From assembly GCA_905214615.1 (NCBI GenBank), contig CAJMMX010000061.1, positions 1 through 13,617 on the forward strand: 13,617 bases of DNA, written 5' to 3'. Position 1 is the stretch's first letter; the number at the start of each line of letters is the position of its first letter. Shown in pieces: positions 1 to 7,927 of this stretch. The notes beneath the pieces are model-generated. The model was not told the DNA's origin. It did no database searches and saw only the letters and a list, made by a program, of their open reading frames with translations. The DNA is from an uncultured bacterium (GTDB lineage Bacteria; Actinomycetota; Coriobacteriia; Coriobacteriales; Coriobacteriaceae). Position numbers and translations under genes: made by a program.

Positions 1-1
1 G

Positions 2-43
2 GAAGTAGAAATCTACTACCGCTTCATCGGCAAAATCGACTGA
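2..43 (+). CDS. C-terminal tail of a probable serine recombinase (5' part outside window)
   Basis: The only open frame at the left edge reads EVEIYYRFIGKID and then stops at TGA (41-43). An ending of the type 'IYYRF(I/V)G' after a basic/charged stretch resembles the extreme C-terminus of large serine recombinases with the DUF4368 tail, of the kind carried by Firmicutes integrative elements. Only 13 residues are visible, so this rests on resemblance plus context: the next coding sequence is an XRE regulator that starts in mid-domain about 35 bp downstream, which is what the end of an inserted element would look like. It could equally be the end of an unrelated protein. Confidence 0.35.
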   Translation, partial: EVEIYYRFIGKID

Positions 44-76
44 CCTTTCTTTTTTACCCAACAATATCTTTAATTA

Positions 77-964
77 AGGGAAACGGGAACGTCCATCCCC
101 GACTTGGATAAAATTCTGAAGCTGAGTGCTCTGTTTGAAGTGAGCACCGACTACTTATTAAAAGATGAGCTGGAACAGCCCGATGCCACGGCCCCGCTGC
201 CGAAGGAAGAGCGGGTGACGGAACCCTGCCGCACCGTCTCATTTGACGAGGCAAACGCATATCTCAGCACGGTGCAGGCCGTGCATGGGAAGATGGCGGC
301 GGGTGTGGGCTTGTGCATCCTCAGCCCCATCGCGCTGCTTGTTCTGGGCGCATGGAGCGATGGTACACCCAACGAAGAGCGGATGGCAGGGCTCGGTGTC
401 ATCTTCCTGCTGCTCTTCGTCGCGCTGGGGCTGCTGCTCATCCTGCCCGCCGCCATCCGGCTGGAAGCGTTCGAATATCTGGAAAAAGAGCAGATCGCCC
501 TTGCCTATGGTGTGGAGGGCATCGTGGAGCGGCAGAAACAGGAGTATGCGCCCACCTACCGCCGCAGCATGACCCAGGGCGTGGTGCTCTGTGTGCTGGC
601 CGTGGTGCCGATCCTGGGTACGGCCATGCTGGGAGTACCAGACTTCTGGGTCGCTGCCGCAGTCGGCCTGCTGCTGGCCATTGTGGCCGGTGCAGTACAG
701 TTGTTCATCCGGGCCGGGATGACCCAGGGCAGCTTTGATAAGCTGCTGCAAACGGGGGAATACACCGTCCGCGAAAAGTGGACGAACCGCCGCGTCGGTT
801 GGTTTGCCGGGGCCTACTGGTGCCTTGTGACGGCGGTGTACCTCGCTGTCAGCTTCTGGAACAACAACTGGGAAAAGAGCTGGATCATCTGGGCCGTGGC
901 CGGGCTTGTCTTCGCCGCCCTCTACTCTGCCGTCCGTGCGTGGGCAGACAGAAAAAATCGGTAA
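77..964 (+). pseudogene. XRE-family regulator with six-helix membrane domain, 5'-truncated
   Basis: In frame from about 80 the sequence reads ETGTSIPDLDKILKLSALF and then EVSTDYLLKDE, which is the last helix of a Cro/C1-type HTH domain. In intact relatives this is preceded by about 45 further residues, with a Trp directly before the Glu. Here the preceding codon is AGG and a TAA lies in frame at 71-73, so the recognition helices are missing. The rest is intact to the TAA at 962-964: a linker, then hydrophobic segments at about residues 65-83, 95-117, 159-178, 181-203, 233-251 and 259-279 (counted from the TTG at 104). Proteins of this layout are membrane-tethered HTH regulators of unknown signal. 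A TTG at 104 could start a 286-residue remnant, but I see no convincing ribosome-binding site before it. The neighbouring recombinase tail suggests the gene was split by an integrative element. The missing half may lie at the element's other end. Confidence 0.7.
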
Positions 965-991
965 AGCCCCCACAAATTCACAATTCATCCA

Positions 992-1019
992 TTGCGATCC
1001 AAAGGTAGTATGGTATACT
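992..1019 (+). promoter_or_regulatory. Sigma-A type promoter with extended -10
   Basis: TTGCGA (992-997), a 16-bp spacer, then TATACT (1014-1019). TGG directly before the -10 box matches the extended -10 motif TGn. It lies about 32 bp upstream of the winged-helix-like gene and clearly serves it. Confidence 0.75.
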
Positions 1020-1050
1020 TAGGCCAAAGCCACACAAGGAGGGCAGAACG

Positions 1051-1431
1051 ATGAAACAGAACGGTATCTGGTTGAAAAAGGGACTTATCCTGTACCACCT
1101 GAACGCTTCGGAACTGGCGTTCGCGCTTCTGGTGCGGGAAAAGCCGCTGTCGGTGCAACAGCTTTCTGAGGCATTGACCGAAAAAGGCATCCGACTGGAC
1201 CGCAAACAGCTGGGGAAAATTTTGGCCAAACTGGAACGTGTCGGAGCGGTGAAAAAGGTAAATGGGAACTACATCTGCCAGAATGCAAAACTCCTGAACT
1301 ATTCAACAAAATACAGCGAAAGTCAGCTGTTGGATATTGTCGGTCTGACGCAGCATACCGTGAACGGGCAGGCGGTGTTCAGCGGCACCCCACCTATGAG
1401 TATCAGCTCCCGTGGCAGCAGTGGGGTCTGA
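1051..1431 (+). CDS. Small winged-helix-like protein of unknown function
   Basis: A 126-residue protein starting at ATG 1051 behind a strong ribosome-binding site (AAGGAGG, about 8 nt upstream) and its own sigma-A promoter. Residues about 17-75 have the pattern of a compact winged helix: a helix (ELAFALLV), a recognition-type pair (LSVQQLSEAL, then LDRKQLGKILAKLERVGAV) and a short beta wing (KKVNGNYIC). This resembles replication-initiator or MarR-like wHTH modules, but I recognise no named family. The last 13 or so residues (after FSGTPP) are low-complexity and unlike the rest. In another frame the same DNA reads YEYQLPWQQWGLKIHTE and stops at 1446-1448, so a one-base shift near 1310-1395 may have changed the C-terminus. 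The product is probably cytosolic and DNA- or RNA-binding. The function is not known. Confidence 0.7.
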   Translation: MKQNGIWLKKGLILYHLNASELAFALLVREKPLSVQQLSEALTEKGIRLDRKQLGKILAKLERVGAVKKVNGNYICQNAKLLNYSTKYSESQLLDIVGLTQHTVNGQAVFSGTPPMSISSRGSSGV

Positions 1432-1450
1432 AAATCCATACAGAATAAAC

Positions 1451-1488
1451 AGCGAGGCCCTCTTCCCGTGCGGGAAGAGGGCCTCGCT
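1451..1488. terminator. Bidirectional intrinsic terminator between convergent genes
   Basis: A perfect 18-bp GC-rich inverted repeat (AGCGAGGCCCTCTTCCCG, 1451-1468, with its complement at 1471-1488) has a 2-nt centre. It is followed on the + strand by GCTATTTTAG and on the - strand by GTTTATTC. It lies between the stop of the winged-helix-like gene (1431) and the stop of thrS (1506), so it can end both transcripts. Confidence 0.85.
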
Positions 1489-1505
1489 GCTATTTTAGCG
1501 CATGT

Positions 1506-3299
<1,794 letters not shown>

Positions 3300-3307
3300 G
3301 GGTATGT

Positions 3308-3396
3308 TTTCTCCTCTCGGATGCCTGATGCAAGTGCGTGCGATGCGCTCGGCGTTTTAACTTGCATCATTATAGGCAGGTTGCCTTGGTATACAA
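3308..3396 (-). promoter_or_regulatory. thrS promoter, initiation-site inverted repeat and RBS
   Basis: Read on the - strand: TTGTAT (3396-3391), 16-bp spacer, TATAAT (3374-3369), which places initiation near 3362. A perfect 10-bp inverted repeat, TGATGCAAGT at 3326-3335 and its complement at 3360-3369, has one arm across the -10/start region and the other about 30 nt into the leader. It is followed by AGGAG ahead of the ATG. Because one arm overlaps the start site, it looks more like a two-site DNA operator than an RNA hairpin. I see no T-box signature. Confidence 0.6.
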
Positions 3397-3398
3397 GC

Positions 3399-3427
3399 GC
3401 CCGCCGCACCTTAATGGCACGGCGGGC
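3399..3427 (-). terminator. Terminator-like hairpin upstream of thrS
   Basis: GCCCGCCG (3399-3406) pairs with CGGCGGGC (3420-3427). On the - strand RNA the stem extends to 12 bp through two G-U pairs and C-G pairs around an ATTAA loop. On the + strand the same positions are C/A mismatches, so the structure favours leftward transcripts. It lies about 100 nt past the stop of the zinc-ribbon gene and just before the thrS -35 box. The following U-run is weak on the - strand (GCTTGTATA), hence moderate confidence. Confidence 0.5.
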
Positions 3428-3527
3428 GATTTTCTACGCATGCTTCATCGTGTGGGGTTGGTTGCGTGTGGGGCTTGCGCGGGACGCGCGGTGCCCGTGG
3501 CTTGCGGCCGGCCCGGCGATGGATGCG

Positions 3528-3959
3528 TTACTGGATGCGAGTTCGGCAGTAGGGACAGACCTTCCAGTGCGCATCGAGCGGGCGATGGCAGCTGGGGCAT
3601 ACGTTGCGAACCTGGGTATCGCACACCGGGCAGACGACGAAGTCCTTCTCGATGGGGGCGCCGCACTGCGGGCAGGTGCCGTACTGGGCAAGCTGACGCT
3701 CGCGCAGGGCCATGTCCAGCTCCTGCTCCTCGCGGTCGGACGCGTAGGAGTGCGGGCGCAGGACCAGGTAGGCAATGAGGCCCACAAACGGGATAAGGGC
3801 GATGATGCCCCATGCCACGTAGGCGCTGGCGCCGCGGCGGCGAGCGTCGATGAACACATAGACGACCGACAGCACATACAGGGCGATGATAAAGCCAACG
3901 AAGGCATAGATGACGCCCATAAGCTGCGGTGACATGAGCTCGTTGATGTATTTGGACAT
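3528..3959 (-). CDS. Membrane protein with PLDc_N-like helices and double zinc ribbon
   Basis: A 143-residue protein, ATG at 3957-3959 with AAAGG about 9 nt upstream. Two hydrophobic helices (about residues 12-36 and 46-67) surround the motif DARRRGASAYVAWGIIALIP, then GLIAYLVLRP. This is the pattern of the PLDc_N (phospholipase D/nuclease N-terminal) membrane module. After a charged linker come four CxxC pairs: C96/C99, C110/C113, C121/C124 and C135/C138. These fit two rubredoxin-knuckle zinc ribbons of the DZR/'zinc-ribbon' type, probably on the cytoplasmic side. Such proteins are widespread in Actinobacteria and their role is unknown. The gene stands alone, divergent from the redox operon and separated from thrS by a hairpin. 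Identification of the domains is good; function is not known. Confidence 0.85.
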   Translation of the reverse strand: MSKYINELMSPQLMGVIYAFVGFIIALYVLSVVYVFIDARRRGASAYVAWGIIALIPFVGLIAYLVLRPHSYASDREEQELDMALRERQLAQYGTCPQCGAPIEKDFVVCPVCDTQVRNVCPSCHRPLDAHWKVCPYCRTRIQ

Positions 3960-4060
3960 TGAGGTGTACCTTTCGGAATATTTACAGTCCAGTCAAGTTT
4001 ACCACGGGGTTTGTTTATATGGGACCACGGCCGGGTACGGGGCTGGCGCGGACACAAACA

Positions 4061-4275
4061 TCTCAATCTGTAACAAGTGGGAGCGGAATCCGGGTCTAGG
4101 TGTTACAGATCGAGACACAGGGGTCCCTCCCCGACTTCAATCTCGATCTGTAACAACTGGGGCCCCAAAACCCCTCTTACTGTTACAGATCGAGACAAAG
4201 AAAACCGTTCAAACCGAATGTCTCAATCTGTAACAGTTACTCGGCAAAAACAGTCCCAGATGTTACAGAACGAGA
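4061..4275. repeat. Six 15-bp repeats, alternating orientation, exact 40-bp period
   Basis: Consensus TCTCGATCTGTAACA. Forward copies are at 4061-4075, 4141-4155 and 4221-4235. Inverted copies (TGTTACAGATCGAGA) are at 4101-4115, 4181-4195 and 4261-4275. Every copy starts exactly 40 bp after the previous one, leaving five spacers of exactly 25 bp (4076-4100, 4116-4140, 4156-4180, 4196-4220, 4236-4260) with no evident similarity to one another. Copies differ only at consensus positions 5 (A or G) and 6 (T in the last copy). The copies at 4141 and 4181 form a perfect inverted pair. The layout resembles an E. coli BIME (alternating REP units), but the uniform spacing is unusual. Alternatives are an operator array for either flanking gene or a structured RNA. 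No cas, tas-like, RAYT or recombinase gene lies beside it. Confidence 0.95.
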
Positions 4276-4295
4276 CAAAACTCTGACACCAGGGG

Positions 4296-4341
4296 CGGCA
4301 GACGAGGTTATCGACGTTACTGAGTCTCCCCTCGTCTGCCG
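4296..4341. repeat. 12-bp perfect inverted repeat, loop 22
   Basis: CGGCAGACGAGG at 4296-4307 is repeated as its exact complement at 4330-4341. It lies between the 40-bp-period array and the redox operon, about 105 bp upstream of its start codon. No U-run follows on either strand, so it is not an ordinary terminator. A leader hairpin or large operator is possible. Confidence 0.7.
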
Positions 4342-4413
4342 TTGGCGGGTGTTGCGGGGCTGTTCGCCGCATTGCCGCCGCACTGGGGGTGTGCAGACCG
4401 TAGGATAGTCGTA

Positions 4414-4428
4414 TTGACAGCCTGTCAA
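4414..4428. promoter_or_regulatory. Operator-like palindrome upstream of the redox operon
   Basis: TTGACAG-C-CTGTCAA is a perfect 7+1+7 dyad ending 17 bp before the GTG start. It contains the string TTGACA, but a -10 box at the right distance would fall on the ribosome-binding site (GGGAGG, 4436-4441), so it is better read as a binding site for a dimeric regulator than as a -35 element. No regulator gene is adjacent. I found no convincing promoter for the operon. Confidence 0.55.
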
Positions 4429-4445
4429 CTTGTCTGGGAGGCACT

Positions 4446-5903
4446 GTGACAGAAACGTTTGATATCGCGATTGTGGGCGCGGGCATCACCGGATGCGCCA
4501 TCGCGCGGCAGCTCGCGCGGTTTGACCTGTCCATTTGCGTGGTCGAGGCGGCTAACGATATTGCGCTGGGCGCGTCGAAGGCCAATGGCGGCCTGGTGCA
4601 CGCCGGCTACGATCCGACACCGGGCACCGTAAAGGCGCAGGTCAACGCCCGTGGCTGCGAGTTGTACGGTACGTGGGCGCAGGAGCTGGGCTTTCTGTTC
4701 TGCCGCACCGGGTCGATGGTGTTGGGCTTTAACGACGAGGACCGCGCGCATCTGGAGCAGCTACGGTGCAACGGCCTGGCCAACGGAGTGCCCGAGCTGT
4801 CGATCGTCGGACCCGACCGCATCCACATATTAGAGCCGCGCGCCAGTGCCAATGCAACGTGCGCGTTATGGTGCCCATCGACTGGGTTTGTCGACCCGTT
4901 TGAGGTTGCCATCGCCGCGCTGGAGAACGCAGTTGCCAACGGCGTGACGTTTATGCGGTCTGCGCCGGTGGAGGCAATTGAAGTTGCCGGCTCGGATGAC
5001 GGAGCCACGCGCTTTACGCTGGCGACGCCCGCCGGAGACGCGCGCTGCCGCTACCTGATCAACGCCGCGGGCAACGGAGCCGCCGACATCTCGCATATGG
5101 CAGGCGCCGAGGAGTTCCAGATGGTCTGGCGTCAGGGCAACATCGTGGTGCTGGATAAGGAGCCGCGCACGCTCATGCCGCTCTACCCCGTACCCACGCC
5201 GGTGTCCAAGGGCGTTATCGTGACAGGCACTGTGCATGGCAACACCGTGATCACCGCCACGGCTGCCGTGCGCGAACCGGGCGACACGCAGACCTATGCG
5301 GACGACGTCAACGCGCTCCTGACCGGCGCGCGCAAGCTGGTGCCCGACCTGGACACGCGCCGCGTGGTGCGCGCGTTCGCCGGCGGGCGCCCGGTCATTC
5401 AAGGTACGAACGACTTTTTTATTGGGCAGTCGGCCGTGGTGCCGGGCCTGTTCCAGGCGGCGGGCATTCAGTCGCCGGGCGTGGCGAGCGCGCCGGCCAT
5501 TGCCGAACGCATGGAACAGGTGCTGCGCAATGCGGGCGTGACCCTGCGCGAACGTGCCGATTGGGACCCGATCCGCCTTGCGCCGGACGACTTTGACCGC
5601 GCGCCGCTTGCGCGCAAGGAAGAGCTCATTGAGTCCGATCCTGCGTGGGGGCAGATTGTCTGCCGCTGCGAGACGGTGCCCGAGGCCGAGATTGTGACCG
5701 CGATCCGACGTCGCCCGGGCGCAGTTTCGGTCGAGGGCGTTAAGCGCCGCTGCCGTGCCGGCATGGGTCGGTGCCAAAGTGGCTTTTGCCAGAGCCGTGT
5801 GGTGGCGATCCTTGCCCGAGAGCTGGACTGCGACCCCAGCGAGGTATTACTGGAGGACGCCGGATCTTGGCTGGTTGAGGGACCGCTGAAGGGGGTGCGC
5901 TAG
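4446..5903 (+). CDS. GlpA-like FAD-dependent dehydrogenase with C-terminal [2Fe-2S] domain
   Basis: A 485-residue flavoprotein. Residues 5-37 form the FAD-binding Rossmann start (FDIAIVGAGITGCAIAR, GxGxxG at 11-16, acidic residue ending strand 2). The body is of the DAO/GlpA fold, with KANGGLVHAGYD near 45 and AAGIQSPGVASAPAIAE near 338-354 closing the FAD site. Residues about 402-462 form a BFD-like [2Fe-2S] domain: CRC (C406, C408), then GMGRCQSGFC (C443, C448). A fifth cysteine, C436, sits where threonine is common. Family members oxidise sn-glycerol 3-phosphate (GlpA) or related 2-hydroxy acids/amines and pass electrons to partner subunits; the exact substrate cannot be read from sequence. 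Start: GTG 4446, close behind GGGAGG. It is the first gene of a three-gene operon with a 1-nt gap to the next. No glpK, glpF or glpC lies in the window, so I give no gene symbol. Confidence 0.88.
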   Translation: MTETFDIAIVGAGITGCAIARQLARFDLSICVVEAANDIALGASKANGGLVHAGYDPTPGTVKAQVNARGCELYGTWAQELGFLFCRTGSMVLGFNDEDRAHLEQLRCNGLANGVPELSIVGPDRIHILEPRASANATCALWCPSTGFVDPFEVAIAALENAVANGVTFMRSAPVEAIEVAGSDDGATRFTLATPAGDARCRYLINAAGNGAADISHMAGAEEFQMVWRQGNIVVLDKEPRTLMPLYPVPTPVSKGVIVTGTVHGNTVITATAAVREPGDTQTYADDVNALLTGARKLVPDLDTRRVVRAFAGGRPVIQGTNDFFIGQSAVVPGLFQAAGIQSPGVASAPAIAERMEQVLRNAGVTLRERADWDPIRLAPDDFDRAPLARKEELIESDPAWGQIVCRCETVPEAEIVTAIRRRPGAVSVEGVKRRCRAGMGRCQSGFCQSRVVAILARELDCDPSEVLLEDAGSWLVEGPLKGVR

Positions 5904-5904
5904 G

Positions 5905-7263
5905 ATGGCGGAATTCGGATCGAGCACGATTGATTGCGGCGTCGTAGAAGCCGTACAAACGCAAGTCTTTGACGTGGTCGTTATCGGCGGCGGCCCCTCC
6001 GGCATGGCGGCCGCGCTGGCCGCGCATAAGGCCGGAGCGCGCGTGGCCATCGTGGAGCGCGAGCAGCACCTGGGCGGCATCCTCCGCCAGTGCATCCACC
6101 CCGGCTTTGGCCTGTCGCACTTTAAACAGGAGCTCACCGGTCCTGAGTACGCGCAGCGCTTTATCGACCAGGTGCACGCAACCGACATTGCGCTGTTCCT
6201 GAACAGCATGGTGCTTGGGATTGATTCAGGCGAGCCTGCGGAAGACACTGCGGTCCATGCCGTCACGCTCATGAGCCCTGCCGGCATGCTGCAGCTCACC
6301 GGGCGCGCGGTCGTCCTTGCCATGGGCTGCCGCGAGCGCACCCGCAGCGAGATCAAGATTCCCGGTAGCCGTCCCGCCGGCGTATTTACGGCCGGCTTGG
6401 CGCAGCGATACATCAATATCGAAAACCTCAAACCCGGCTCGCGCGCCGTCATTTTGGGTTCGGGCGATATCGGGCTTATCATGGCACGTCGCTGCACGCT
6501 CGAGGGGATTTCGGTCGAGGGCGTGTACGAGCTCATGCCGTACGCCAACGGCCTGCGCCGCAATGTGAAGAACTGCCTGGACGACTTTGACATTCCGCTG
6601 CACCTGTCCACCACGGTCACGCGCGTGATCGGGCACGACCGCGTGGAGGCCGTCGAGGTAAGCCAGGTCGACGAGCGCCTGGCGCCCATTCCGGGGACCG
6701 AGCGCGTTGTTCCGTGTGACACACTGCTGCTTTCGGTGGGATTGATTCCCGAGAACGAGCTTTCGGTTGCCGCGGGCGTGGAGCTTGACCCACGCACGCG
6801 CGGCGCCGTAGTTGACCAGAGCCTCCAGACAGGCGTGCCGGGCATCTTTGCCTGCGGCAACGTGCTGCACGTGCACGACCTGGCAGACAATGTAACGACC
6901 GAGTCCGAGCGCGCCGGCGCGGCCGCGGCGGCGTACGCGCTGGGTGACGGAGCCGAAACGAACGCGGTCGCGGACACGAGCTGCGAGCTCACGGTCTCCC
7001 CTGCCGGCATTGCGGGCTACGCGCTGCCGGGACGCATTACGGCTGTGGCGCTCACCAAGCTCAACTTCCGCGTACGCCGGCCGGTCGATACCGCTCGAGT
7101 ACGCATCTTGGCCAACGGCGAAGAAATGTTTGCGGGCAAAGTCCGCGCGTTTAAACCGAGCGTCATGGAAAGCTTCCCGCTGCCGGCTAAGGTGATTCAA
7201 CGCGCACTCGACCTGGGTGCCAGCGAAATCGTCCTGTCCGTCGATCCCGTTGAGGAGGCATAG
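5905..7263 (+). CDS. FAD/NAD(P)-dependent oxidoreductase, operon partner
   Basis: 452 residues, class of pyridine nucleotide-disulfide-like oxidoreductases without a CxxC redox disulfide. FAD Rossmann motif VVVIGGGPSGMAAALAA at 24-40; second nucleotide-binding motif VILGSGDIGLIMARR at 182-196 (NAD(P)H); second FAD contact TGVPGIFACGNV at 309-320. The segment GGILRQCIHPGFG (57-69) is typical of subunits paired with DAO-type dehydrogenases, as in opine or sarcosine oxidase A-type and glycerol-operon proteins. A small C-terminal domain (about 375-450) follows. It probably takes electrons from the GlpA-like subunit and couples them to NAD(P). ATG 5905 comes 1 nt after the upstream stop with AAGGGGG 9 nt before it. 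About 20 residues precede the Rossmann strand, a little longer than usual. Translation is likely coupled to the upstream gene. Confidence 0.88.
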   Translation: MAEFGSSTIDCGVVEAVQTQVFDVVVIGGGPSGMAAALAAHKAGARVAIVEREQHLGGILRQCIHPGFGLSHFKQELTGPEYAQRFIDQVHATDIALFLNSMVLGIDSGEPAEDTAVHAVTLMSPAGMLQLTGRAVVLAMGCRERTRSEIKIPGSRPAGVFTAGLAQRYINIENLKPGSRAVILGSGDIGLIMARRCTLEGISVEGVYELMPYANGLRRNVKNCLDDFDIPLHLSTTVTRVIGHDRVEAVEVSQVDERLAPIPGTERVVPCDTLLLSVGLIPENELSVAAGVELDPRTRGAVVDQSLQTGVPGIFACGNVLHVHDLADNVTTESERAGAAAAAYALGDGAETNAVADTSCELTVSPAGIAGYALPGRITAVALTKLNFRVRRPVDTARVRILANGEEMFAGKVRAFKPSVMESFPLPAKVIQRALDLGASEIVLSVDPVEEA

Positions 7264-7266
7264 CTC

Positions 7267-7665
7267 ATGAGTACGAATGTGACCGAGACGCTGCGGTTCA
7301 ACTGCACCACCTGCCCATCCGAGTGCCTCCTGACCGTAGAGGCGGAGCACGACGCCAATGGCACCGTGGTGGAAGTGCGCTCCGTAACCGGTAACAACTG
7401 CCCGCGCGGCGATACGTTCGCACATCAAGAGCTCACCTGCCCCATGCGCGTGCTCACAACGACCGTGGCCGTCTCCGGCGGCGACGAAGCCCTTCTCCCC
7501 GTGCGCACGGCCGAAGCCATCCCGCTGGAGCTTCACGCCCAAGCTATGGACCTCATCCGCGGCGTGGTCGTCGAGGGAGCCATCCGCATGGGCGACGTCG
7601 TGCTAGAGAACCTCCTAGACACCAACATCAACCTTATCGCCAGCATGGACATCGACCGAGCCTAA
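7267..7665 (+). CDS. DUF1667 cysteine-rich protein, third subunit of the redox operon
   Basis: 132 residues, ATG 7267 only 3 nt after the previous stop, with GAGGAGG upstream inside that gene's end. The N-terminal half carries FNCTTCPSEC (C13, C16, C20), then TGNNCPRGDTFAHQE (C45) and TCPMRVLTTTV (C58), the signature of DUF1667. The C-terminal half (MDLIRG, GDVVLENLLDTNINLIAS) is the conserved non-cysteine part. The cysteines suggest a bound metal or Fe-S site, inferred and not shown. DUF1667 proteins are characteristically encoded next to the two flavoproteins found upstream here, so it is probably a subunit or maturation partner of the same dehydrogenase complex. Confidence 0.85.
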   Translation: MSTNVTETLRFNCTTCPSECLLTVEAEHDANGTVVEVRSVTGNNCPRGDTFAHQELTCPMRVLTTTVAVSGGDEALLPVRTAEAIPLELHAQAMDLIRGVVVEGAIRMGDVVLENLLDTNINLIASMDIDRA

Positions 7666-7666
7666 G

Positions 7667-7714
7667 TAGCTAATTGGGGACGGGGCTCTTTAGCTAATTA
7701 GGGACGGAGCTCTT
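7667..7714. repeat. Two tandem 24-bp direct repeats after the redox operon
   Basis: Unit 1 (7667-7690) and unit 2 (7691-7714) both begin TAGCTAATT and end GCTCTT, and differ at 2 of 24 positions. A further TTAGCTA at 7715-7721 completes a weak 7-bp inverted repeat with the start of unit 2 (7691-7697). The core GGGACGGGGCTCTTT is related to the inverted copy at 9254-9274 on the other side of the peptidase gene. It may act as an operon-end signal, but no strong terminator stem is present. Confidence 0.8.
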
Positions 7715-7749
7715 TTAGCTACCCGCCCATCCACCCGGTCCTCCTCCGC

Positions 7750-7814
7750 AGTTGGTAAAATACGGACTTTTTTATGGCTTCAGGCCGCTAAACAGTCCGT
7801 ATTTCACCGCAACT
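7750..7814. repeat. Palindromic intergenic element, copy A
   Basis: A 65-bp inverted repeat whose right arm (7790-7814) begins AAACAGTCCGTATTTCACCG and ends CAACT. The left arm (from AGTTG at 7750) is its complement with a 2-bp deletion. The centre contains GGCTTC. A second copy with the same arms and the same GGCTTC centre lies at 9284-9349, so this is a dispersed element and not a gene-specific hairpin. Confidence 0.85.
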
Positions 7815-7836
7815 TATGAGGGCGCGCATGGGATGC

Positions 7837-7876
7837 AAAGGAGTGTCCCGAAGTGCCGGCATAAAAGGAACGTCCC
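7837..7876. repeat. Two imperfect 13-bp direct repeats before the peptidase
   Basis: AAAGGAGTGTCCC (7837-7849) and AAAGGAACGTCCC (7864-7876) match at 11 of 13 positions, with starts 27 bp apart. They lie 50-90 bp upstream of the peptidase start. They may be a pair of regulator sites, or remnants of the GGGAC/GTCCC-type repeats common in this region. Confidence 0.5.
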
Positions 7877-7927
7877 TATGTACCGGGCTTGGGATACCAT
7901 GGTGGCAGCCTAGCGAAAGGATATTTC

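Larger units (their letters stand above)
3960..4445. other. Divergent intergenic region with repeat array and palindromes
   Basis: 486 bp without a credible gene between divergently transcribed genes. From left to right it holds an upstream region of the zinc-ribbon gene (3960-4060), the six-copy alternating repeat array (4061-4275), a 12-bp inverted repeat (4296-4341), a GC-rich stretch with no recognised signal (4342-4410), and an operator-like palindrome next to the ribosome-binding site of the redox operon (4414-4428). Short open frames through the array carry no ribosome-binding site and are shadows. Confidence 0.8.

Noticed and set aside
239..988. Minus-strand open frame opposite the XRE regulator
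   Set aside because: The composition is a shadow of the + strand gene, with no start signals and no recognisable motif.
3300..3440. T-box riboswitch before thrS
   Set aside because: The leader from the predicted start is only about 60 nt and contains no specifier stem or antiterminator.
4061..4275. CRISPR array
   Set aside because: Repeats are only 15 bp and alternate in orientation; CRISPR repeats are longer and all in one direction, and no cas genes are present.
4414..4442. TTGACA as the -35 box of the redox operon
   Set aside because: The -10 position would fall at about 4437-4442 on GGAGGC, which is the ribosome-binding site and not a -10 sequence.
7889..7927. Upstream ATG (7889) as start of the peptidase
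   Set aside because: No ribosome-binding site precedes it, and the ATG at 7928 has AAAGGA at good spacing and fits family length.
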